Assembly (NCBI GenBank): GCA_030427635.1
Contig: JAUIBA010000005.1
Location: forward strand, 1 to 64,000
Reading direction: 5' to 3'
DNA length: 64,000 nt
From: Bacteroidia bacterium
GTDB taxonomy: Bacteria > Bacteroidota > Bacteroidia > Chitinophagales > Chitinophagaceae
Shown: in pieces, positions 32,988 through 41,968 of the stretch
Numbering within the stretch: position 1 is the stretch's first letter
Layout of the letters: each line of letters starts with the position of its first letter
Position numbers and translations under genes: made by a program
Notes under the pieces: model-generated
Database searches by the model: none
What the model saw: only the letters and a program-made list of their open reading frames with translations
What the model was told of the DNA's origin: nothing

Positions 32988-33566
32988 ATGACACTTTATA
33001 TAAAAAATATGGTGTGCAACCGCTGTATAGCAGCAGTTACTACCATATTGAATGAGTCGGGCCTGCATCCGGTGCAGATGCATCTGGGAGAAGTAATACT
33101 CACTGAGAATGAGCTTACAACTACCCAGACCAATGCACTTGCTGCAAGATTACTCAATGCTGGGTTTGAACTCATAGACGACCGTAAAGGCCGGATAATA
33201 GAACGTATAAAGAATGTAGTGGTAAATATCGTACACCATACAGAAGAGCCACCGGAAGAGAAATACAGTGAATTGATATCGTCAGAATTGCATTATGACT
33301 ATTCGCATCTCAGTAAGCTGTTTTCAGAAGTGGAAGGAACTACTATAGAGCAGTTTATACTGGCTCAGAAGGCAGAGAAGATTAAAGAGTACCTCGTGTA
33401 TGATGAATTCTCTCTGGGTGAGATTGCAGTACGTATGGGATATAAAAGTGTAGCGCATCTTTCAGCTCAGTTCAGGAAGGTCACAGGACTTTCTCCCAGC
33501 CACTTTAAGAAGATAGGCGCAGCGCACAGGCGTCCATTGGACCAGACCGGTAACACCCGGCCATAA
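32988..33566 (+). CDS. AraC-type regulator with HMA-like N-terminal domain
   Basis: A 192-residue regulator. I start at 32988 (MTLYIKNMVCNRC), as the family begins with this HMA-like unit; the 18 upstream residues are not conserved-looking. MVCNRC gives two cysteines for metal binding, so this may be the cluster's metal sensor. The C-terminal half is an AraC HTH domain (YSHLSKLFSEVEGTTIEQFILAQKAEKIKEYL, FSLGEIAVRMGYKSVAHLSAQFRKVTGLSPSHFKK). The HMA-AraC arrangement is common beside Bacteroidota copper genes. The CxxC spacing is Cys-Asn-Arg-Cys. Confidence 0.88.
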   Translation: MTLYIKNMVCNRCIAAVTTILNESGLHPVQMHLGEVILTENELTTTQTNALAARLLNAGFELIDDRKGRIIERIKNVVVNIVHHTEEPPEEKYSELISSELHYDYSHLSKLFSEVEGTTIEQFILAQKAEKIKEYLVYDEFSLGEIAVRMGYKSVAHLSAQFRKVTGLSPSHFKKIGAAHRRPLDQTGNTRP

Positions 33567-33649
33567 TTACACAACTATTGCACAATACTATGTAAACAGC
33601 AGCACCTGCTTCTGGCTGACCTTTGTACTGTAAATAAAAACAGATAACA

Positions 33650-34378
33650 ATGAAACATGCATATAGTATCAAAGGTATGACCTGTACAGGATGCCTTACA
33701 ACAGTTAAAAACAGGTTGGTAAATGTATCCGGTATTACTGATGTAGCTGTCAGTCTTGCATCGCCACAGGCAGTGATAACAATGAATAGTCACATACCAC
33801 TTACCGTGCTGCAGGATGCGCTGGGGTCAGACAAGTATATCATATCGGCATATACACCACCCGCTGTTGCTGTTAGTGATGCTGCCGTCGCAGATGAGAA
33901 GCCGGCATCTATATATCCCATATTGCTCATAGCAGGGTATATAACTGGTATTAGTTTTCTCAGTGCAGTATCTGTAAATGGCACTCCCGATATGATGAAA
34001 TGGATGCAACTTTTTATGGCAGGTTTTTTCATAGTATTCTCAGGCTTTAAACTGCTGAATATTCATGCCTTTGCCGACGGGTATGCTACATATGATGTTC
34101 TTGCATCCAGGTGGCATGGGTATGGATACATATATCCGTTTATGGAACTTGGGCTGGGTATCGCTTACCTCACGGGGTTTGCCCCTGTAGTCACCAATGC
34201 CATAACACTGATAGTAATGGTAATAAGTACTACAGGTGTAGCGCTCAGCCTTTCCCGCAGGAAAAATATACAATGCGCCTGTCTGGGTACTATTATAAAA
34301 CTGCCTCTTAGCTCTGTAACGCTCACAGAGGATGTCACAATGCTGGTAATGAGTGTAGTAATGCTCATGCTATTATAA
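33650..34378 (+). CDS. HMA domain fused to a MauE/DoxX-like membrane protein
   Basis: A 242-residue fusion. Residues 1-68 are a heavy-metal-associated domain with the metal motif GMTCTGC (residues 9-15). After an Ala/Val linker, four membrane segments follow (about 90-108, 117-138, 161-190, and 219-242), with the MauE/DoxX-like LGLGIAYLTGF and a CACLG motif close to the C-terminus. It is inferred to move or relay metal, or electrons, at the inner membrane. Part of the metal cluster, 83 bp after the regulator. Confidence 0.82.
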   Translation: MKHAYSIKGMTCTGCLTTVKNRLVNVSGITDVAVSLASPQAVITMNSHIPLTVLQDALGSDKYIISAYTPPAVAVSDAAVADEKPASIYPILLIAGYITGISFLSAVSVNGTPDMMKWMQLFMAGFFIVFSGFKLLNIHAFADGYATYDVLASRWHGYGYIYPFMELGLGIAYLTGFAPVVTNAITLIVMVISTTGVALSLSRRKNIQCACLGTIIKLPLSSVTLTEDVTMLVMSVVMLMLL

Positions 34379-34432
34379 CAGGTGTCCGCACCACAATGAA
34401 TATATTATAAACAACTAAAACAAAATAAAACA

Positions 34433-34762
34433 ATGAAAAAGCTAATGGTTTTAATGACTGCCGCAATGATTTCTGTAGTAGCTCATGCGCAGAGTGTAAA
34501 AGAACAGATAAAAGTATCCGGCAACTGCGGCATGTGTGCTGGTAAAATAGAAAAAGCTGCGAAGGACGCGGGAGCAAAAAAAGCCCATTGGGATAAGGAT
34601 ACAAAAATATTATCTGTAACCTATAACGCTGGTAAAACCAGTAATGATGCAATACAGAAAAAGGTAGCAGATGCTGGCTATGATACAGAAAAGTACACAG
34701 CCGACATGGAAGTATATAACAAGCTGCATAGCTGCTGCCAGTATGAAAACAAAAGAAAATAA
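34433..34762 (+). CDS. Exported HMA-type metal-binding protein
   Basis: A 109-residue protein: signal peptide (MKKLMVLMTAAMISVVAHAQ), then one HMA fold with the binding motif GNCGMCAGKI. A further Cys pair near the end (LHSCCQYENK) may add a metal site. Likely a periplasmic copper chaperone or sponge. It is 54 bp after the HMA-MauE gene and 22 bp before the next HMA gene. Confidence 0.88.
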   Translation: MKKLMVLMTAAMISVVAHAQSVKEQIKVSGNCGMCAGKIEKAAKDAGAKKAHWDKDTKILSVTYNAGKTSNDAIQKKVADAGYDTEKYTADMEVYNKLHSCCQYENKRK

Positions 34763-34784
34763 TCTCAATCACAAAAAGACAATA

Positions 34785-35327
34785 ATGAAAAAGATAATCT
34801 TAATTGCACTCCTGCTGTGGAGCCTGCCAGGAATGGCACAGATAAAATCGGCACACCTCGTAGCAAGTGGGCTTACATGTAGCATGTGCAGCAAGGCAAT
34901 TTATAAAGCGCTGGAGGCACTACCCGCAGTTATGACTGTAGAGGCAGACATTGAACACTCAGCATATGATGTGGTATTCAAGCCCGGCTCTGATATAGCA
35001 CCCGATGAGCTAAAGAAGGCGGTAGAAGACGCGGGCTTCTTTGTAGCTGCGCTGGATATTACGGCTACCGTGAGTAATGCAGCCGTAGCTAACGATGCCC
35101 ACATTAATATAGGTGCTGCTACCTATCACTTTATTGATGTGAAAGGACAGACACTTAATGGGGATGTAAAACTCACCCTGGTCGATAAAAATTATGTACC
35201 GGCAGGCGTTCATAAAAAGTATGGCCGCAAAACCAGTATGAAATGTTTTGCCACCGGCTACATGGACTCCTGCTGCCCGCAACATGAAAAAGGTAACAGT
35301 AAAAGAATATATCATGTTACCATATAA
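34785..35327 (+). CDS. Exported HMA-domain protein with extra C-terminal domain
   Basis: A 180-residue protein; start at 34785 (MKKIILIALLLWSLPGMAQ, signal peptide); the longer frame would overlap the previous gene. The HMA domain has GLTCSMCSKAI as metal site. Beyond it a ~60-residue beta-rich region (AATYHFIDVKGQTLNGDVKLTLVDKNYV) and a tail with Cys residues (MKCFATGYMDSCCPQHEKG) follow. The tail resembles the Cys-Cys ends of the preceding protein. Probably periplasmic metal binding. Its end overlaps the next gene's frame. Confidence 0.85.
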   Translation: MKKIILIALLLWSLPGMAQIKSAHLVASGLTCSMCSKAIYKALEALPAVMTVEADIEHSAYDVVFKPGSDIAPDELKKAVEDAGFFVAALDITATVSNAAVANDAHINIGAATYHFIDVKGQTLNGDVKLTLVDKNYVPAGVHKKYGRKTSMKCFATGYMDSCCPQHEKGNSKRIYHVTI

Positions 35328-36159
35328 AGCAATGTTTGCTGCTCTGTTATGCATTTCTACAGGCAGGGCAGCAGGTCAGGAATTGTTTGTGTATTCTGAG
35401 CCTGCCAGCAATATGCCAGCACGCAGCACAGGCATACGCCTTACCAACTGGCTGATGAATGAAACATCTGGCGGCGGTATGGATTACCACCTCATACCGG
35501 AAGTAATGTGGGGGCCTAACCGTAACCTGATGATACATGCAGAAGGCTTTCTAAGTAACAGAATTGCCGGTAGTGCATTCTCGTGGGAGGGGGCAGGGCT
35601 CTATGCCAAATACAGGTTTTATAGCCGGGATGGCGTTTTTCGTCACTTCCGTATGGCTGCATTCGGTCGCGCCGCTACTAACAATAGTGCTATAGTGCAG
35701 GAGGCAATACAGGTAAACGGACTGAACAGTGGCTATCAGGCAGGTCTGGTAGCTACTCAGCTGCTGCACAAGACCGCACTATCCGTAACCGGATATTATG
35801 AGCAGGCTACAAACAACAGGCAAGGGCATGAATTTCCCGCCACCCGTCCGGGAGAAGCCCTCAGTTATATGCTTTCAGCAGGACACCTGATGCTTCCCAG
35901 GGTATATAAAAGCTATAACCAGGTAAACCTGAATCTGATGGCAGAAGTAATAGGTCAATGGCTGCCAGCCACAGGACAGCAGTATATAGACATAGCGCCT
36001 TCTGTGCAGTTCATTTTTAAAAGTCAGGCACGGCTGGATATAGGTTACCGCCAGCAGCTGTATAGCAATATGCAGCGCGCAGCCCCAAATGGCTTACTGG
36101 TACGGTTTGAGTATCTGATATTTAATATCATACGCCCTGGGCATACTGTTACCAATTAA
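35314..36159 (+). CDS. Putative outer-membrane beta-barrel protein of the metal cluster
   Basis: About 281 residues. I prefer the start at 35314 (MLPYKAMFAALLCISTGRAAGQ, a signal peptide); the Met at 35284 would add 10 residues and a 44-base overlap with the preceding gene (14 bases with my choice). The mature part alternates polar and hydrophobic residues with many aromatic girdle-like positions and ends in ...VRFEYLIFNIIRPGHTVTN. That suggests a beta-barrel, though I cannot name a family. Being the last gene of the heavy-metal cluster, it might be the outer-membrane exit, an inference only. Confidence 0.65.
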   Translation: MLPYKAMFAALLCISTGRAAGQELFVYSEPASNMPARSTGIRLTNWLMNETSGGGMDYHLIPEVMWGPNRNLMIHAEGFLSNRIAGSAFSWEGAGLYAKYRFYSRDGVFRHFRMAAFGRAATNNSAIVQEAIQVNGLNSGYQAGLVATQLLHKTALSVTGYYEQATNNRQGHEFPATRPGEALSYMLSAGHLMLPRVYKSYNQVNLNLMAEVIGQWLPATGQQYIDIAPSVQFIFKSQARLDIGYRQQLYSNMQRAAPNGLLVRFEYLIFNIIRPGHTVTN

Positions 36160-36168
36160 TCATTATTC

Positions 36169-36204
36169 CATACTACTCAGCCGGATTTCCGGCTGAGTAG
36201 TATG
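36169..36204 (+). terminator. Terminator-like hairpin closing the metal cluster
   Basis: Perfect 16-bp arms (36169-36184 and 36189-36204) with loop ATTT; core ACTCAGCCGG/CCGGCTGAGT. The T tract afterwards is weak (TCTTAT). Confidence 0.75.
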
Positions 36205-36259
36205 GTCTTATCTGTGTCATTCGTTAGTGGCTGACGCATATTTATTTTAATAGTCTTGT

Positions 36260-36267
36260 TATGTTTG
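36260..36267 (+). promoter_or_regulatory. -7 promoter element of the TPR regulator
   Basis: TATGTTTG matches TAnnTTTG and lies five bases before the GTG start at 36272, suggesting a leaderless or nearly leaderless message. No clear -33 TTTG. Confidence 0.45.
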
Positions 36268-36271
36268 CGGT

Positions 36272-37972
36272 GTGAAACTATACCAGCGTCTGATATTGTG
36301 TCTGCTACCTGTGTGTATCTGTGCCCAGGCCAGAGCCACACATATTTTACATAGACTGTTCCCGGCACAGCTTCATTATGTCGACTCTGTTTCACAGGCT
36401 ATATCCGGCAATGACAGAAGCACCAGAAAAGAAAAATTAAATCAATTCGGTAAATGGGCCGAAGACAACCACGACCGGCAGTTGAGCCTTTTGTTTCGTA
36501 TAAGTAGTGCATCACTCAGTATATGGCAGCAAAAGACAGAAGATGCACTTTTAGAGCATCAATTATTAGACCTTGTTATTGCAGCCCGTAATAATGAACT
36601 GCCGGAAGTAGAAGCAAAGGCGCTGCATACCATAGCACAATACTGGAGTAGTTTGCAGCGAAACGGATTGGCATGCAGCTACGAACTGTCTGCCTATGAA
36701 CTGTACAGGGATATGCCGCCCGAACAGTTTCCTGAAAAGCAAAAATTACTCTTTGAGCTTGCCGGCACTTATTACCGCTATGATGACGATGTAGCCGCAC
36801 TACGTCACTACACCGAAGCATTGCAGACAGAGGCCGCTGATAACGGCTTAAGAAAGACAATACAAAACAGCATTGGGCTTTGCTACCGTAAAATGAAAAT
36901 GTATGATAGTGCTGAACACTATTTTCTGCTCATATACAATGCTGCAAAAAAGGACCATGATACAGCCTGGGAAGGTATCGCTACCGGAAACGTAGGTATC
37001 ACCTATTTTTTGAAAGGAAACTACGAAGCGGCTATACCCCTCATAGAAAAGGATATCATACTCAGTACTCAGACAAAAGAGATAAGAAATGTTATAGAGT
37101 CAAAGTACATGCTGTCCCGCATATACCTGGAAAAAGGCATGCCAGGCCGGGCCGATTCAATACTGAAAGAGGCATTGACTCAGGCAGAAAACGCAAAATT
37201 CTGGCCCAATTATCCACTTGCCGAGCGTATGTATCGGCTACAGGCACGCATCCATGCAGCAAATGGCAATATGGCATGGGCTTATCGCTATGCCGACTCT
37301 GCATTGATGGCAAAAGACACCAATACCGTTCGGTACAACATTACTCATGTAGAGCAGGCAAAAGAGCGTATAGAAGTTGTAAAAAGGCAAATGGCATCGG
37401 TAGAAACTGAGTCCCGGAGACATATGCAGAAAACGATGCGCAATGGCATAGCTATTCTGCTTGTGATGCTCTCGGCAATAGCGCTTGTATGGGGCAGCAG
37501 ACAACGCCATAAAAGAAAACGGCTGCTGGCAGAAAACAACATCAGACAGAAAGAACTGCAGCATGCAGGCGAACAACTCGCATTCCTGAAACAATGTATC
37601 ATTGAAAAAAATACTTTCATTGCAGGTTTAAGAAACGAGATATCACAAACAGCGAATTCCTCACAAAGCCAGAGAATAACAGCACAGATAGAGCAGTCAT
37701 CTGCAATAGCAGAAAATCAGTGGAGCATTCTGATGAAGGCTTTTGACCGTGTACATCCTGAGTTCAAAAGCAAACTCCTTGCAGCACATCCCGATATAAC
37801 TGACGTACATATCCGGTATCTCATTCTTACAGTAATGCAATTCTCTTCCCGTGAAAAAGCTGCACTGATGGGGCTACCTCACCCCGACATTCAGATTATT
37901 GATGCCAGCCTGCGTATAAAACTGGGTATAGGAAAAGACAACCCGCTTGATGAATGGGTAGAACGCCTGTAA
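36272..37972 (+). CDS. TPR-repeat membrane regulator with C-terminal HTH-like domain
   Basis: A 566-residue protein starting with GTG at 36272; the signal peptide (MKLYQRLILCLLPVCICAQ) supports that start. The periplasmic part (about 25-375) holds several TPR repeats (AEHYFLLIYNAAKKDH, AIPLIEKDIILS). One membrane helix (MRNGIAILLVMLSAIALVWG, about 389-408) and a coiled coil follow. The C-terminal ~90 residues (FKSKLLAAHPDITDVHIRYLILTVMQFSSREKAALMGL) look like a LuxR-type HTH found in Bacteroidota TPR regulators. It may pass a periplasmic signal straight to DNA. The gene is alone between two hairpins. Confidence 0.8.
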   Translation: MKLYQRLILCLLPVCICAQARATHILHRLFPAQLHYVDSVSQAISGNDRSTRKEKLNQFGKWAEDNHDRQLSLLFRISSASLSIWQQKTEDALLEHQLLDLVIAARNNELPEVEAKALHTIAQYWSSLQRNGLACSYELSAYELYRDMPPEQFPEKQKLLFELAGTYYRYDDDVAALRHYTEALQTEAADNGLRKTIQNSIGLCYRKMKMYDSAEHYFLLIYNAAKKDHDTAWEGIATGNVGITYFLKGNYEAAIPLIEKDIILSTQTKEIRNVIESKYMLSRIYLEKGMPGRADSILKEALTQAENAKFWPNYPLAERMYRLQARIHAANGNMAWAYRYADSALMAKDTNTVRYNITHVEQAKERIEVVKRQMASVETESRRHMQKTMRNGIAILLVMLSAIALVWGSRQRHKRKRLLAENNIRQKELQHAGEQLAFLKQCIIEKNTFIAGLRNEISQTANSSQSQRITAQIEQSSAIAENQWSILMKAFDRVHPEFKSKLLAAHPDITDVHIRYLILTVMQFSSREKAALMGLPHPDIQIIDASLRIKLGIGKDNPLDEWVERL

Positions 37973-38165
37973 TTATTAACATTCATATTTCGCCCTTATA
38001 CTTTTTGGCATACTGTTTGCAGTAGTTTTATCAGAGCTTGACTGATAGAGAAAAGCTGGTTAAACTAAGTGATACTTCTTATAGTCACTTACATTGATGG
38101 TGTGTAGCATGAATCGGTTAAGACTCTCTAAGACATTTATCGTCTAACCCGAAAAATCTACTGTC

Positions 38166-38378
38166 ATGAAACACTTCGTAACCCCACCCCACGCTGCTAA
38201 AATGTTATTCATTGCATTTCCTGCATTCGTCATCAGACTTGTAAAGCACATCTCTGACCAAAAGGTACTGAAACAAAAAGCATCTGACAGGCAATACAGT
38301 ACATGCCCCAACCGCCATCCTACATCATTCATAACATCTTACAATGGTCTGCTAACCCGTAGCTGTAAAAGCATCTGA
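38166..38378 (+). CDS. Possible small ORF, doubtful
   Basis: A 70-residue frame with a hydrophobic centre (KMLFIAFPAFVIRLVKHI) that could be a short membrane or amphipathic helix, and a basic tail. It is followed 33 bp later by a strong hairpin. There is no homology that I recognise; a 63-residue frame covers the opposite strand. It could be a small protein or part of a non-coding RNA. Confidence 0.2.
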   Translation: MKHFVTPPHAAKMLFIAFPAFVIRLVKHISDQKVLKQKASDRQYSTCPNRHPTSFITSYNGLLTRSCKSI

Positions 38379-38410
38379 CACCTGAAAGGCATAGACGATG
38401 CAGTTGCCAT

Positions 38411-38449
38411 AAATAATAAAGGCACCCGTATAAGGTGCCTTTATTATTT
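38411..38449 (-). terminator. Terminator of the HU gene
   Basis: Perfect 16-bp stem (38411-38426 with 38434-38449), core AAAGGCACC/GGTGCCTTT, loop of seven; the U-rich arm is part of the stem, so it can work in both directions. Confidence 0.88.
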
Positions 38450-38469
38450 CTACTGTACCAGAGAAGGAA

Positions 38470-38751
38470 TTACTTCTTGCTACTGATTTTTGTAGAGAAT
38501 TCTTTTCCTGCCTTAAACTTGGGAACCTTGCGTGCTTTGATTTTGATAACAGCGCCAGTCTGAGGGTTACGGCCGTTACGTGCTGAGCGCTCAGATACAG
38601 AGAATGTACCAAAGCCTACCAACGTTACACGGTCACCTTTCTTCAGCGTTGTAATCACAGCATTGGTAAACGAGTCAAGCGCGTCGTTTGCCTGGCCTTT
38701 AGTGATGCCTGCATCTTTTGCAATTTTGTCAATTAACTCAGCTTTGTTCAT
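38470..38751 (-). CDS. HU-family nucleoid DNA-binding protein
   Basis: A 93-residue HU homologue. The start is at 38751 ([26 protein letters not shown]), which gives the standard family length; the longer frame runs over the promoter. [25 protein letters not shown] is the DNA-gripping beta-arm region and [15 protein letters not shown] the conserved end. HU bends DNA and organises the nucleoid. Complete promoter and terminator are visible. Confidence 0.97.
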   Translation of the reverse strand: MNKAELIDKIAKDAGITKGQANDALDSFTNAVITTLKKGDRVTLVGFGTFSVSERSARNGRNPQTGAVIKIKARKVPKFKAGKEFSTKISSKK

Positions 38752-38796
38752 AACTGTCTGTTTTTTGTTGTGAAATGATATTTTTTGTGGATAGAA

Positions 38797-38827
38797 CAAA
38801 TATACTCACGTTTGCAACACTTCCAAA
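38797..38827 (-). promoter_or_regulatory. Full Bacteroidota-type promoter of HU
   Basis: On the minus strand: TTTG (38824-38827), a 19-bp spacer, then TATATTTG (38797-38804), an exact match to the TTTG-N19-TAnnTTTG consensus. The leader to the start codon is about 40 bases. Confidence 0.85.
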
Positions 38828-38983
38828 CTATGCCACAACTTTTTTTTCCACCTGAAACCCTTGTCTGTAGCAGGTTTCCCGTTTTTTGCATCACCAGGGG
38901 GTACATAAAGGGGCAGCTAAGATACCGGGCTGCAGTATAATCTCCCCAATACTATTAACTCACCTCGCTTACAGAAGTCTGAG

Positions 38984-39286
38984 CTATATCACCTCCATTA
39001 CAGAGCGAAATGCAATGAATTTACCCGCAAAACGCTTCAATCCTCTGTCTCTCATTTCCTGCGCATGTTCATTGATGTATTTATGATACTCAGCAATAGA
39101 CGCACATGAGTATTGTGCTGAAAAAGTTACGCCGTCGGTCTCGTCCTGCTCCAGCAGCCGGCACAGCCGGGTATCAGTAAAAAGTCCTGTAGTCAGCAGG
39201 TCCGGAATATGTTCTTCCTTCATCCACTGTATCCAGTCCTGCACTATGTCATGTTCTACTTTAATAGTTACGTTATATATAATCAT
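38984..39286 (-). CDS. DUF4286 family protein
   Basis: About 100 residues starting at the second Met (39286, MIIYNVTIKVEHDI); a Met five codons upstream is possible. The pattern IIYNVTIKVEHDIVQDWIQWMKEEHIPDLLTTGLFTDTRL, then FSAQYSCASIAEYHKYINEHAQEMRD matches DUF4286, a dimeric ferredoxin-like fold typical of Bacteroidota. Function unknown. It is followed (upstream in coordinates) by an FAD enzyme gene on the same strand with about a 24-bp gap. Confidence 0.88.
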   Translation of the reverse strand: MIIYNVTIKVEHDIVQDWIQWMKEEHIPDLLTTGLFTDTRLCRLLEQDETDGVTFSAQYSCASIAEYHKYINEHAQEMRDRGLKRFAGKFIAFRSVMEVI

Positions 39287-39310
39287 ACCTGTATCATTCA
39301 TGCCATAAAA

Positions 39311-40552
39311 TTAATCAGATTGGACACATTCAGCACACATGGCAGCTGCAGCCACATAGGCGCTGCTCCATGCATGCTGAAAATTAAAGCCTCCGGTCAC
39401 ACCATCTACATCTATAGCCTCACCGGCAAAAAACAGCCCCGGCACCACACGGCTCTCCATAGTTGCAGCATCTATTTCAGATAGCTTTATACCCCCACAT
39501 GTCACAAACTCTTCTTTAAATGTTGTTTTACCCCTTACTTCATACATATCCCGCAGCAGATGCTCTGTGAGCTTATTTCTGGCTGCAGTAGTCATATCCC
39601 CCCAGCGCATCGTATCAGTAATACCACATCGTGGCAGCATATATTCCCATAGTCGTTTAGGTAACCCAAAGGGGTTACGTCCGCATATATACTGGCCACC
39701 ACTGCCGGAACGTAGGGATGCTATCTCCTGCGCCAGTGCAGCATCTGTCTGGTCGCCCAGCCAGTTGATAATGACTTTAAAGTTATACCCTGCCTCTGCC
39801 AGCTCTCTTGCCGCTATTGCAGAGGTACGCAATACCGCCGGGCCACTCATCCCCCAGTGTGTTATCAGTACAGGACCAGTTTGTATGAGCTTCGCCCCCA
39901 CGACTTTAACAGAAGCATCAGGTACACTCACCCCCATTAGCTGCGTTATGGGATGTTTGGGCATATTGAATGTAAACAATGATGGCACCGGCTTTTCTAT
40001 AGTGTGTCCCAGCGCCATAAGCCAGTTGTATTGTTCAGCTTTGGGAAAGCCCCCGGTAGCAATCAGTATTTTATCTGCATCATAAAATGTCCCATCAGCA
40101 AACTGTACACGATACCGGGGAGCGCTATCCTCAGTATTTTTCATAATACCCGCTACCGCTTTGTGGTAATACACCTGTACTTTGTTTTTTACCACCTGTT
40201 GCCATACGCAGTCAATAATGGTCTGGGAGTTATCCGTTATAGGAAACATTCTACCGTCATTTTCTGCCTTCAGTTCTACTCCACGGCTATTAAACCAGTC
40301 TATAGTATCTGTCGGGCCAAATCGGTGTAAGGTTCTGCGAAGCAGTTGTTTCCCCCGTGGGTAACGACTAAGTAATTCCTGCACATCAAAACACTGATGG
40401 GTCACATTACAGCGTCCCCCACCCGATACGCGCACTTTTTGCATGACCTTTCCTGTTTTTTCAAACAATGCTACTGTTACGCCTTCCGTATACGGAATAT
40501 TTGCAGCGGCAAAGCAGCCTGCGGCACCCCCTCCTATTATTGCTATCTTCAT
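39311..40552 (-). CDS. BaiN/HI0933-like NAD(P)/FAD-dependent oxidoreductase
   Basis: About 413 residues from the Met at 40552; the Rossmann motif IAIIGGGAAGCFAA starts right there, and the longer frame upstream is not conserved-looking. Family features include VRVSGGGRCNVTH, FTFNMP, GPVLITHWGMSGPAVL and LFFAGEAIDVDGVTGGFNFQHAWSS. The HI0933/YhiN family binds FAD; reactions are not settled. A minus-strand TATTTTTG (40588-40595) is a good -7 element. Divergent from the MFS gene. Confidence 0.93.
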   Translation of the reverse strand: MKIAIIGGGAAGCFAAANIPYTEGVTVALFEKTGKVMQKVRVSGGGRCNVTHQCFDVQELLSRYPRGKQLLRRTLHRFGPTDTIDWFNSRGVELKAENDGRMFPITDNSQTIIDCVWQQVVKNKVQVYYHKAVAGIMKNTEDSAPRYRVQFADGTFYDADKILIATGGFPKAEQYNWLMALGHTIEKPVPSLFTFNMPKHPITQLMGVSVPDASVKVVGAKLIQTGPVLITHWGMSGPAVLRTSAIAARELAEAGYNFKVIINWLGDQTDAALAQEIASLRSGSGGQYICGRNPFGLPKRLWEYMLPRCGITDTMRWGDMTTAARNKLTEHLLRDMYEVRGKTTFKEEFVTCGGIKLSEIDAATMESRVVPGLFFAGEAIDVDGVTGGFNFQHAWSSAYVAAAAMCAECVQSD

Positions 40553-40587
40553 AATTCCGGTAAGGAGCTGCTGTAGCTCCGGTAGTG

Positions 40588-40613
40588 CAAAAATAGTTTT
40601 CCCCCTACCTTTG
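40588..40613. promoter_or_regulatory. Divergent promoter elements of the flavoprotein and MFS genes
   Basis: TATTTTTG on the minus strand (40588-40595) and TACCTTTG on the plus strand (40606-40613) both match TAnnTTTG. They are ten bases apart, so initiation at one may interfere with the other. Confidence 0.5.
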
Positions 40614-40656
40614 CACACGATCATTTTCCTACTATCCGGAAAACTGGATCATTTCC

Positions 40657-41880
40657 ATGAAAAACTTAACTACCCTGTACAGGAATGCATATGCAGGGCT
40701 TGCGCCATCTACATGGTGGTTATCGCTGGTAATGCTCATAAACCGTAGCGGCACCATGGTCGTTCCGTTCATGACATTGTATCTTACGCAGTCCCGGCAT
40801 GTAAGTATCGCTAAAGCTACGTTGGTCATGGCCATATTCGGCATGGGAGCCATATGTGGCGGTATGCTGGGAGGAAAACTTACCGACAGGCTTGGCTTTT
40901 ATAATATACAACTTGCAGCGCTGCTTCTGGGAGGTGTTATGTTTATTGCACTGGGCCTCATGACACAGTACAGCATGATATGTCTGTGCACATTTCTGCT
41001 TGCCATGGTCAATGAAACTTTCCGCCCTGCCAATGCTACCGCAGTGGCACACTATAGTAATGAACAGAACAGAACCCGATGCTACTCGCTCAACAGGCTT
41101 GCTACTAATCTGGGCTGGGCGGCAGGCGGTGCATTAGGAGGCTTTATTGCCTCCCGTGACTATTCAATGTTATTCTGGATAGATGGTATTACCAATATCG
41201 CAGCCGCTGTTTTGCTAAGAATAGTTTTATCACCCTCTCGCAACAGTGCCACACCGGCCAGAAAAAGAAAGGAACACAGAGTTATTACCCATTCAGCATG
41301 GAATGACATCCCATACCTTGTTTTTGTGGTATTAACAATACTGTTTGGTATATGCTTTTTTCAGCTTTTTGCCACACTACCTGTATTCTATAAGCAAAAC
41401 CTGCACCTCACCGCCAATCATATTGGCATAACTATGGCTGTTAACGGTCTGCTCATAGCCATTCTGGAAATGCCACTGGTCTACAGTCTGGAAAACAAAG
41501 GAAACTACATGAAGCTGATAGTGGCTGGCACCATACTCGCTGGCCTCTCATTTATGATTTTCAATGTCCTGTCGGGAGCTATGTGGCTGGCTATGGTATC
41601 CACTCTTATGGTAACTGCCGGAGAAATGCTGGCCATGCCGTTTATGAACACCTTCTGGACCAGCCGCACAAACGAACATAACAGGGGGCAGTATGCCGGG
41701 CTATATACTGCGGCATGGTCTATCGCCCAGGTAATAGGCCCTTACATGGGAGGCCAGGTGGTGCAGCATAGCGGATACAGTATGCTATGGTGGCTTATTG
41801 GGTTTATTAGCTTTTTATGCGCTGCAGGCTTTCATTGGTTACGGTATAATAAAGACAAATATGCCATCCCAGCCACATAA
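40657..41880 (+). CDS. MFS transporter, about 12 membrane helices
   Basis: A 407-residue major facilitator. The first half has the signature GGMLGGKLTDRLGF between helices 2 and 3, and a conserved-looking FRPANATAVAHY; the second half repeats the layout after a cytoplasmic loop of basic residues (RNSATPARKRKEHR). Resembles multidrug-type exporters of the YceL/MdtH kind. The substrate cannot be told. Confidence 0.88.
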   Translation: MKNLTTLYRNAYAGLAPSTWWLSLVMLINRSGTMVVPFMTLYLTQSRHVSIAKATLVMAIFGMGAICGGMLGGKLTDRLGFYNIQLAALLLGGVMFIALGLMTQYSMICLCTFLLAMVNETFRPANATAVAHYSNEQNRTRCYSLNRLATNLGWAAGGALGGFIASRDYSMLFWIDGITNIAAAVLLRIVLSPSRNSATPARKRKEHRVITHSAWNDIPYLVFVVLTILFGICFFQLFATLPVFYKQNLHLTANHIGITMAVNGLLIAILEMPLVYSLENKGNYMKLIVAGTILAGLSFMIFNVLSGAMWLAMVSTLMVTAGEMLAMPFMNTFWTSRTNEHNRGQYAGLYTAAWSIAQVIGPYMGGQVVQHSGYSMLWWLIGFISFLCAAGFHWLRYNKDKYAIPAT

Positions 41881-41968
41881 CAAGCATACATGCTCAAAAT
41901 ATATGTAGCAGCTTAATGGTACAACTATCAATATTTATTTACTTTTAAGGTCTGTCAACGATGACCGT

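Larger units (their letters stand above)
37973..38469. other. 497-bp gene-poor region before HU
   Basis: No confident gene. It contains a 70-codon plus-strand frame (38166-38378), a 14-bp direct repeat AAAAGCATCTGACA at 38276-38289 and 38367-38380 (in different frames, so not protein-conserved), and the HU terminator at 38411-38449. Confidence 0.45.

Noticed and set aside
34671-34784. Longer N-terminus of the second exported HMA protein
   Set aside because: It overlaps the preceding gene in another frame and would hide the clear signal peptide at 34785.
38144-38332. Minus-strand 63-residue frame opposite the small ORF
   Set aside because: No start context and Cys/Phe-rich composition; less likely than the plus-strand frame, which is itself doubtful.
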